Below are positions 48,483 through 55,224 of a DNA stretch of 64,000 nucleotides, in pieces. The stretch spans positions 1-64,000 of the forward strand of contig NZ_CP118946.1 of assembly GCF_029011175.1 (NCBI RefSeq). The letters run 5' to 3'. Position 1 is the stretch's first letter. Each line of letters begins with the position of its first letter. The notes beneath the pieces were generated by a model that had not been told where the DNA came from, did no database searches, and saw only the letters and a list, made by a program, of their open reading frames with translations. Both the position numbers and the translations under genes were made by a program. The DNA is from Winkia neuii. GTDB lineage: Bacteria > Actinomycetota > Actinomycetes > Actinomycetales > Actinomycetaceae.

Positions 48483-48779
48483 ATGGAAGAATACATTGGG
48501 GGAACCGTTCCGGACCGCCTGGCCAGGAACGTGTACGAAGTAGACGAAGGTAACCCGCACATTGAGGTAAATCAGGAGATTGCGAAGGCCACGGGCACTG
48601 GCAAGCTGCTGGTTCGCATTTGCCCTGCGCATGTGTACTCCGAAGCGGAAAACGGAGACATTGAGGTCGAATACGCGGCCTGCCTCGAATGTGGCACCTG
48701 TCGCGCGGTAGCTGCTCCTGGCGCTTTGACCTGGCATTACCCGCAGTCCTCTATGGGGATCATGTTCCGCGAAGGCTAA
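48483..48779 (+). CDS. fixX: Ferredoxin-like protein FixX
   Basis: A 98-residue iron-sulfur protein with the FixX cysteine pattern: one Cys in RICPAHVYSE and three in CLECGTC, enough for a single 4Fe-4S cluster. It ends in the typical WHYPQSSMGIMFREG. It begins immediately after the fixC stop and completes the FixABCX complex. Confidence 0.95.
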   Translation: MEEYIGGTVPDRLARNVYEVDEGNPHIEVNQEIAKATGTGKLLVRICPAHVYSEAENGDIEVEYAACLECGTCRAVAAPGALTWHYPQSSMGIMFREG

Positions 48780-48846
48780 CTAAGTCGATAGACTAGACCC
48801 GGCTCCTTTAATGGGGATGGGTAGCTTTTTATGTGGCTAGGGCACT

Positions 48847-50058
48847 GTGGTGCCAGAAAGTGGGGAGCAAGTGGCAGTCGATAAGTCAGCAATCCTAGTT
48901 GCCCACGAGATTGTGCGTCGTGGTCCGCTGGGGCGCTTGGAACTTGCCAAGGCTCTTGGGCTTTCCCCCGCTTCCCTGACACGTATCGCTAAGCAGCTGA
49001 TCTATTTGGGCATAGCTGAAGAGGCCAAGTCTAAGCCGGAGCTGGATCGGGGCGAAGACCGAGCTTCGAAGACTTTGGGCCGGCCGGTAACCAATATGCG
49101 AGTCCGTGCAGGCATCTTGTTCGCGGGCGTTCTTCTTTACGAGGGCGGCGCCACGGTCGCGCTCGTGGATTCAACCGGGCGCACCCGCTACAGTCACGCC
49201 GAGCACGCTGACATGTCTACGCCGCAGGCAATCGGCAAGGTGGTTGACGAATTGCTTAGCTCTGCCGAGGCGGCTGGGGCTAACGAAACCATTGAGGCGG
49301 CGGTGGTCGCCCTCGACGGCATTGTCGATCGGGACGGCTACGTTACTTCGGCGCCCTCGCTGGGGTTGGAACAGATTGACCTCTCCCAGTACGTTGAACC
49401 GCGCCTGTTCCCGCTGTGGTATTCGAATGATTCGGATGCGCTTTCGCAGGGGGAACTGTGGTTTGGCATTGGGCGGAAAGTAGATGACTTTGCTGTGCTG
49501 ACTACCGGGGCTACGGTACGGCACGCTCTGGTTCGTTCTGGCAAATTGCTTTCCAGTGACGATGGCGGGCACCAGCGCATCGCGCACATGCCCCTGTCCG
49601 GTGGGTCTGGCATCTGCACGCTGGGGCATCGCGGCTGCGTCTCTACCGCGTTGACGGTACAGTCGCTGCGGTCACGAGTGGCGTGGGCGCAACCCGATCT
49701 GGCGCAGAAGGATCTGAATACTGAAGAGTTCATTGCGCTGCTGCGCGAAAAACTGCTTGCCAAGGATCCGGCACTTACCCAGATCCTGTGCGGTTTTGAA
49801 CATGCCCTCCACAAGGCGGTAACGGTCGTTTCGTCAGTAGCAATGGTGTCTGACGTGGTGATCTGTGGGACGTTGGCGGCTATTGCCGAATGGCCCGAAA
49901 TGGAATTCGAAAAGGAACTTGCCGAATTTCTGGGGCCAAACATTGACCCGATTCGCGTGCACGTTCGCAAGGGTGGCTACGCTAATTGGGCTGCGGGCGC
50001 GGGTGCGGTTGCGATCGATTATTGGATCAGACGTTTGGTAGAAAAAGCCTCCCAGTAG
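48847..50058 (+). CDS. ROK-family transcriptional regulator
   Basis: A 403-residue protein with an N-terminal winged helix-turn-helix (LGRLELAKALGLSPASLTRIAKQLIYLGI) and a ROK-type sugar-kinase-like domain. The ROK zinc motif CxCGxxGC is degenerate, reading CTLGHRGC, while an NDSDALSQGE stretch resembles the ROK NDxNxxxxGE region. Start could be GTG 48847 or in-frame GTG 48871. It lies 67 bases after fixX on the same strand, so it may regulate the cluster; in typical ROK repressors a ligand sugar releases DNA. Confidence 0.85.
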   Translation: MVPESGEQVAVDKSAILVAHEIVRRGPLGRLELAKALGLSPASLTRIAKQLIYLGIAEEAKSKPELDRGEDRASKTLGRPVTNMRVRAGILFAGVLLYEGGATVALVDSTGRTRYSHAEHADMSTPQAIGKVVDELLSSAEAAGANETIEAAVVALDGIVDRDGYVTSAPSLGLEQIDLSQYVEPRLFPLWYSNDSDALSQGELWFGIGRKVDDFAVLTTGATVRHALVRSGKLLSSDDGGHQRIAHMPLSGGSGICTLGHRGCVSTALTVQSLRSRVAWAQPDLAQKDLNTEEFIALLREKLLAKDPALTQILCGFEHALHKAVTVVSSVAMVSDVVICGTLAAIAEWPEMEFEKELAEFLGPNIDPIRVHVRKGGYANWAAGAGAVAIDYWIRRLVEKASQ

Positions 50059-50074
50059 TCCGAAAGGGTTTGTT

Positions 50075-50782
50075 ATGGCCAAGAATTCGACGTGGAAGGC
50101 CCTGTTGGGACTGCTAGTGCTGGTTGCGGTGCTGGCCATAGGTGCCGACCGGGGAGCCGTGTATTTTGCGCAGAGCGTTGGGGCCTCGAAACTGCAGGAC
50201 TACGGGGCGGTTGACCCGAAAGTGAAAATCCACGATCTTCCGGCTTTGCAAAACCTGGTGCGCACGCGTGTCGAGGACGCGACTCTTACCGCCAGCGAAG
50301 TGAAAGTGCCCATCCTTTCCGGGGACGAGCGCACGACTATTAGTTTGCGCGATCTGAAGGTGCAGGCGCAGGGGTTGGCGTATAAACCTGAAACGCAGGT
50401 ACGTCACGCCAGCTATGTTTTCTTGCTGCCGGACGAACAAATACAGAAGGTGTTGCAGGCAAAGGACATCCCCGCCCAGGTGCACACTGACGGCGAACAG
50501 ATCCGTCTGACTAGCAAGGTTATGGGAGTGCAGGTTACTGGGAAGCTAACCATCCGCGCCGCAGAGCCCACCAGCGACAATAAGCCGCAGATTGAATTTG
50601 TTGTGCACGGCGTAGACATGAATCTTTGGGGCTATTCCGGGCAATTGGGCGGGGATAAGGAGACTACGCTGGGTCCGCTGCCGCTGACGGATTTGCCGGC
50701 GGGAACCACGATTGATTCGATCCGACCGGTCAAGGGCGGCGTGCAATTGTCGGGGCAGCTTTCAGATTTTCACTTGCAGTAG
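50075..50782 (+). CDS. LmeA/DUF2993 family envelope protein
   Basis: A 235-residue protein with an N-terminal signal anchor (WKALLGLLVLVAVLAIGAD) and a DUF2993 domain with DRGAVYFAQSVGASKLQ and SVMGVQVTGK-like patterns. In mycobacteria the family member LmeA supports lipomannan elongation in the periplasm and binds phosphoinositides. It lies 16 bases after the ROK gene and is likely cotranscribed with it. Confidence 0.85.
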   Translation: MAKNSTWKALLGLLVLVAVLAIGADRGAVYFAQSVGASKLQDYGAVDPKVKIHDLPALQNLVRTRVEDATLTASEVKVPILSGDERTTISLRDLKVQAQGLAYKPETQVRHASYVFLLPDEQIQKVLQAKDIPAQVHTDGEQIRLTSKVMGVQVTGKLTIRAAEPTSDNKPQIEFVVHGVDMNLWGYSGQLGGDKETTLGPLPLTDLPAGTTIDSIRPVKGGVQLSGQLSDFHLQ

Positions 50783-50812
50783 TTACTGGCGCCCTCGCAG
50801 CTAGGACGACGG

Positions 50813-52693
50813 GTGGTGGTGTGGGTAGAAGCGAGTGTGGATGAAAAACCTTTATCCTGGTATTGGCAGAGTAAATACGGGATTTTGGGGAAAAGCGTGC
50901 TCGTTTCTTTTGGTCCGCATCCTGAGCGGCAGTCCGTGCGTCAGTTGGCGTTCGGCGACTATGCACGTTTGTTGCCCGCTTCGGTGGTCGGGCTAATTGC
51001 TGCCGTGAATGTGGCGCTCGTAGTTACGGCCCCCCTGTTACTCGTGAAACCACCCTGGGCCCAGTCCGTCGCAATTGGGATTTGTTCTGCTTTCGGATAC
51101 GGTTTCGGGGCCTTGCTGGGCTCCATTGTTTACTGGATAGCCAGGGCGCTGGCGCTGCAAGTAGTGGTAGAAAAACGCGTCCTCAGACTGCTCGCCTGGA
51201 TCGTCTCCGCAGGTCTATTAGCGCTGGCTACCTGGGGTTTTGTGATGAACTATCGGGCAGCAATAAAAACGGCGTCTTTGACCGGTATGGAAAAACCGAG
51301 CGTCATAATCTACCTGCTGGAACTTGCCCTGGGAGCAGCCCTGGCGTGGGGCATTTTGCAGCTCATCAGCCTGGTACACCAGCTAACCGTGAAGCTAATC
51401 AAGAGCTTTGGGTCCCGGCTGCCGTTGCCGCTCGCGCGCCTGGCCGGGTGGGTGCTGGTCATTACCGTGGTTGCACTTGTCCTATACGGCGGGGTGATTC
51501 GCGGTGGACTGGGATGGGCCTCAAAACAGGCGGCGGAACTAAACAAACAGACCTACCCCAACGCTTCCCGGCCCACCTCGGAACTGGTGTCGGGGTCAGT
51601 CACCTCCAATGAGGACTGGAACCTGCTGGGAAAGGAAGGGCGCGCCTACGTCGCACACACGCCCTCGAAAAGTGAAATAAGCAAGCTGACGAAGCTTCCC
51701 GCCACGCAGCCAATTCGCGCCTACGCCTCGGTGGCGCAACACAAAAACGTGGCAGAAACGGCCCGTGCCGTAGTAGCCGAGCTGGAACGCACCGGCGCCT
51801 TTGAGCGTCCCGTGCTGGCCGTCATCACCACGACCGGCACCGGCTGGGTGAATAGCTGGAATCCGGGCGCCTTCGAATACGTCACTGGCGGCAACTGCGC
51901 CACCGCCGCGATGCAGTATTCATACAACCCTTCGTGGGTGCAGATCCTGGCCAACAAAGACGAAGTGAAGAGGGCGGGGACCACGCTCGTGCGCGCGGTA
52001 CTCGAGAAAGTATCCACCCTGCCCAAGGATAAGCGCCCGAAGGTGTACCTGTCGGGAGAATCTTTGGGCGCCTACTCTGGGCTGGCCGCCCTCACCGAAC
52101 TGTCAAAGACTGCCCACGGGCGCCATCTGGTTTCCCTAGTGAGCGGGCAGCTATGGGCGGGAACTCCGGCCTTCACGCCGGAGCGGGTGAATCTAGAGAG
52201 GGCGCGCACCCATGGCAGCCCTCAAATCGCCCCCGTAATAGACAACGGCCGCCACATTAGGGTGGTCACTTCTCATGGAGAACTTGCCACCGACATTTAT
52301 GGCCGCGAGCTTGGCAGGTGGTCTTACCCGCGCACTATCTACGCCCAGCACGCTTCCGACCCGGTCACCCGCTGGGAGCTTCCGATCTGGACCGCGGAAC
52401 CGGACTGGATGCGCGAAGACGCCGGCCACGACGTGGATTCGCACCTGCGGTGGCACTGGTTTGTCACCTTCACGCAGCTTTCCGCAGAACTGCCGTTGGC
52501 AATAGAAACCGAACCGGGGCACGGCCACAACTACCAAGGCGAATACTTGGCGTACTGGCGCTCACTCCTGGGGTTGCCAGGGGCAATTGGGGCTACTACC
52601 TCCCCACTTACCCAGGAAGGCTCTGTCGGCCGCGCCATAGGTCAAGGCGGCGCCACTGACAAGCAAATCTTGGATGCCCTGCGCGCCAACTAG
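50813..52693 (+). CDS. Membrane alpha/beta-hydrolase (two-domain Abhydrolase_9 type)
   Basis: A 626-residue protein. The N-terminal ~260 residues hold about five membrane segments; the C-terminal half is an alpha/beta hydrolase with nucleophile elbow GESLGAYSG (~420) and WELPIWTAEPDWM. This matches the actinobacterial family with separate N- and C-terminal domains (formerly DUF2319), whose substrate is unknown. An earlier GTG and the chosen start are close; no strong ribosome-binding site is seen. It converges with the CPBP gene. Confidence 0.87.
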   Translation: MVVWVEASVDEKPLSWYWQSKYGILGKSVLVSFGPHPERQSVRQLAFGDYARLLPASVVGLIAAVNVALVVTAPLLLVKPPWAQSVAIGICSAFGYGFGALLGSIVYWIARALALQVVVEKRVLRLLAWIVSAGLLALATWGFVMNYRAAIKTASLTGMEKPSVIIYLLELALGAALAWGILQLISLVHQLTVKLIKSFGSRLPLPLARLAGWVLVITVVALVLYGGVIRGGLGWASKQAAELNKQTYPNASRPTSELVSGSVTSNEDWNLLGKEGRAYVAHTPSKSEISKLTKLPATQPIRAYASVAQHKNVAETARAVVAELERTGAFERPVLAVITTTGTGWVNSWNPGAFEYVTGGNCATAAMQYSYNPSWVQILANKDEVKRAGTTLVRAVLEKVSTLPKDKRPKVYLSGESLGAYSGLAALTELSKTAHGRHLVSLVSGQLWAGTPAFTPERVNLERARTHGSPQIAPVIDNGRHIRVVTSHGELATDIYGRELGRWSYPRTIYAQHASDPVTRWELPIWTAEPDWMREDAGHDVDSHLRWHWFVTFTQLSAELPLAIETEPGHGHNYQGEYLAYWRSLLGLPGAIGATTSPLTQEGSVGRAIGQGGATDKQILDALRAN

Positions 52694-52733
52694 CCGTTAG
52701 GTGTCTAGGCGAGGCCGGTGGGCGCGGGCCAGT

Positions 52734-53543
52734 TCACAGGACGAAAACGAAGAAACCCCAGAGCGTGTGCGCAATGATCGCGGGCCACAGGTGCCCGGTC
52801 ATGACGCGCACACAGTAGAAACCAAAACCGGTCACGATTGAGCGGGCAGCAATCAGGACTGCCATAGTCCAGTCGGTGCCCAGGGGGATCATGCCGAACT
52901 GCCAGATAGCAAACAGCACCAACGACAGGACCACAGCCTGCCACTCGCGCCGAAACAGGTCGCGGCTAGTCATCAAAAGGGTGCCGCGAAAGAGCAACTC
53001 CTCGGCCACTGCTACCGCCAGCACGCCCACACCGCCGCTCAGCAGCGCTGCCGTGGATTCCTCCGTCACCTCGTAGACGGTGATATTGCGGATCGCAATA
53101 ACGGCAATTAGGAAGAACTGGGCCATAGCTCCCGCGCGAATCAGCACCGGAATACTGCGCCTAGGCGGATAGGTGACCGGGTCTGGGGTAAGGGATAGCT
53201 CTGAAAAGGCGCGCGCGTTCGAGTACTCTTCGTCCTCCCACGGATCCACCGGCCGACGAGCAGCGCGCTCGCGGGTGGCCTGCAATGACGGCTCTATCAG
53301 CACGTCCATGCCATGGTCTAGCTTGCGGGCAACCGCCAAAGTAAAGAAGGACACTATGGCTAGTGGAATCACCAGTTCCAACACGGTGGTGGAAGGGCGC
53401 AGTAGCGATCTGGGGAACCCAACCGCCTCGATGGGCAGGGTGAATACCACGACGGCTACCTCGCGTAGCAGGAATGCTCCCGCGAAAGTTGCCGCGAGCC
53501 AGCCAACCGTAGGCAGGTTAGACCGCCAGTGCAAATACCTCAT
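52734..53543 (-). CDS. CPBP-family intramembrane protease-like protein
   Basis: A 269-residue protein with about eight membrane segments. The CPBP (Abi) motif 1 is EELLFRG (Glu181, Glu182, Arg186). Motif 2, normally FxxxH, reads FAIWQ (Phe211...Gln215), so a metal ligand is missing; motif 3 keeps His259 in IIAHTLWG. It may be inactive or use altered chemistry. Its ATG overlaps the ccdA stop by 4 bases, making it the last gene of a dsbA-ccdA-CPBP operon. Confidence 0.85.
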   Translation of the reverse strand: MRYLHWRSNLPTVGWLAATFAGAFLLREVAVVVFTLPIEAVGFPRSLLRPSTTVLELVIPLAIVSFFTLAVARKLDHGMDVLIEPSLQATRERAARRPVDPWEDEEYSNARAFSELSLTPDPVTYPPRRSIPVLIRAGAMAQFFLIAVIAIRNITVYEVTEESTAALLSGGVGVLAVAVAEELLFRGTLLMTSRDLFRREWQAVVLSLVLFAIWQFGMIPLGTDWTMAVLIAARSIVTGFGFYCVRVMTGHLWPAIIAHTLWGFFVFVL

Positions 53544-54373
53544 TTACGCTTGTTCCTTCCGCCTTTCACGAGGACGAACACCAGGGCGGCCAGCAGCACT
53601 ATAAGCAGAAGGAACAACCAGTTAGGTACTGCCTTTCCCGCCTGCAAAAGAGCGTTTTCTAGGTGGGCCTGTTCGCTGGTGCCCAAGATCGCGAAACCAG
53701 CAATTCCGCCACTGCCAATAAGGAGGATCCCCAAGATGACGAACAGCGCCCCGCCAATCAGCGAACCCCAAGTGGTTTGCCTCCCCAAGAACTTCACCGG
53801 GCGTGGCCGCAACCAATTGCGCTTGTGCTGGCTGAGCGAATTCCACCCGAGCGAAAGCGCCGCGATCGGGGTAAACATGCCAAGCGCGTAAGAAAACATG
53901 GTGGCCACACCCAACGTGGTCGAACCGGCAGTAACCGCAAGCGCCAAAACAGCACCCAGGATGGGGCCGGTGCAACCGGCGCCAGCCAACCCGTAGCTCA
54001 ATCCCAACAGGCCAATAGCTAGGGCAGAAACCCCGCCGCCCCGCCGAGTCGCGCGCCGCGTGCTCCCCGGTAGCCGCAGATGCGGGAACGGCAAAGCCAG
54101 CCCAGTCCAAACGCCCATCACAATAATGATGACACCAGTAACAACCGCTATCGTGTGTCGGTACTGCATCAGCACACTAGACAGGGCACCCGCTGCGGCC
54201 CCAAGCGGCAAAAGCGCTACCAAAAGGCCCGCGAAGAACACGAGCGTCGACCTCGCAATTTGGCCCTTGGAACTGAAAGCGTAAGCGAAGAACGCGGGAA
54301 TTAGAGTGGCAGAGCAGGGGGCCAGAAGGGTAACCAGTCCGCCCAGGTATGCGCTTAGTAGTGTGACGCTCAC
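53540..54373 (-). CDS. CcdA/DsbD-like thiol transport protein
   Basis: A 277-residue membrane protein with six to seven segments and the two redox cysteines of the CcdA family: Cys20 in LAPCSATLIP and Cys134 in GAGCTGPILG. It passes reducing equivalents across the membrane, feeding an extracytoplasmic thiol oxidoreductase. It overlaps the DsbA-like gene by 4 bases upstream and the CPBP gene by 4 bases downstream, so the three are tightly coupled. Confidence 0.9.
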   Translation of the reverse strand: MSVTLLSAYLGGLVTLLAPCSATLIPAFFAYAFSSKGQIARSTLVFFAGLLVALLPLGAAAGALSSVLMQYRHTIAVVTGVIIIVMGVWTGLALPFPHLRLPGSTRRATRRGGGVSALAIGLLGLSYGLAGAGCTGPILGAVLALAVTAGSTTLGVATMFSYALGMFTPIAALSLGWNSLSQHKRNWLRPRPVKFLGRQTTWGSLIGGALFVILGILLIGSGGIAGFAILGTSEQAHLENALLQAGKAVPNWLFLLLIVLLAALVFVLVKGGRNKRK

Positions 54374-55206
54374 TTGATGTTTGTCCGTCCTGTGGCATCT
54401 TTGTAGGCGGCTCGGATAGTGGCAAGGAATAGCTGCGGATCCTGAGCGCCGCTGATGAATCGGTCATTGATGAAGAACATGGGAGTACCTTGCAGGCCCA
54501 GGTCGGTAGAAGCATGATCGGTTTGCTGGTCTACCTGTGAGGCAAGTTCGTCAGAGCCCGCCTCTTCGATAAATTCGTCAACATCTTCGATGCCCGCTTT
54601 TTGTGCCGTCTGGCGGAGCAGGTATTCGTTCCAATCGGGGTGGTCGCCATCCGCACTCAATTTGTAGGCGGCGTCGTGGAAGGGCCAGAACTTACCGCGG
54701 TTTGCGGCTGCTAGTCCGCCAGCAGCGGCGTATTCGGAATGGTACTGGCCGAAGAAGGCCATGTCTTTCCATTCCACCCGCAAAACTCCCGCGTCAATGA
54801 GCGGGGTCAGCTTCGAAATGCTTTCTTCCTGAGCGCGCTCGCACATCGGGCAGGAGAAGTCGCCGAATTCGACCATAACTACCGGCGCATCCGCTTTGCC
54901 GAGGGCGCGCCCATCCTGCGGGTCGCGGCGGGCTTCGGCCAGCATAGCTTTGCGCTGTTTTTCGTTCGCAACTTTTTCGGCAGGCTGTTCGCGGGCGCCC
55001 ACATCCAGGAGCCCTTGCGGGTCGGTCGGGAGGGCGACCTCGGTTTCGGTCTGCTCGCTGGTCTGCTGGGTGGGTGCAGCCTCGTGGTCTTTGCTCTTGG
55101 TGGCGTTGTAAATGATTAGCCCGGCAATGATGGCCACAGTCACGCAAATTGCTGCCGCAAGTAGCACCACGACGGGGTTGCGGCGCTCGCTCGCCTTGTC
55201 AGTCAT
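54370..55206 (-). CDS. Membrane-anchored DsbA-family thiol-disulfide oxidoreductase
   Basis: A 278-residue protein with an N-terminal signal anchor (VVVLLAAAICVTVAIIAGLII), an acidic linker and a thioredoxin-fold DsbA domain. The active site is FSCPMC (Cys119, Cys122) and the cis-Pro loop is GTPMFF. It oxidises or isomerises disulfides outside the membrane, probably kept in redox balance by the following CcdA protein. AAGGGA precedes the ATG. First gene of the operon. Confidence 0.92.
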   Translation of the reverse strand: MTDKASERRNPVVVLLAAAICVTVAIIAGLIIYNATKSKDHEAAPTQQTSEQTETEVALPTDPQGLLDVGAREQPAEKVANEKQRKAMLAEARRDPQDGRALGKADAPVVMVEFGDFSCPMCERAQEESISKLTPLIDAGVLRVEWKDMAFFGQYHSEYAAAGGLAAANRGKFWPFHDAAYKLSADGDHPDWNEYLLRQTAQKAGIEDVDEFIEEAGSDELASQVDQQTDHASTDLGLQGTPMFFINDRFISGAQDPQLFLATIRAAYKDATGRTNIK

Positions 55207-55224
55207 CTGTTCCCTTTCAGCAGG

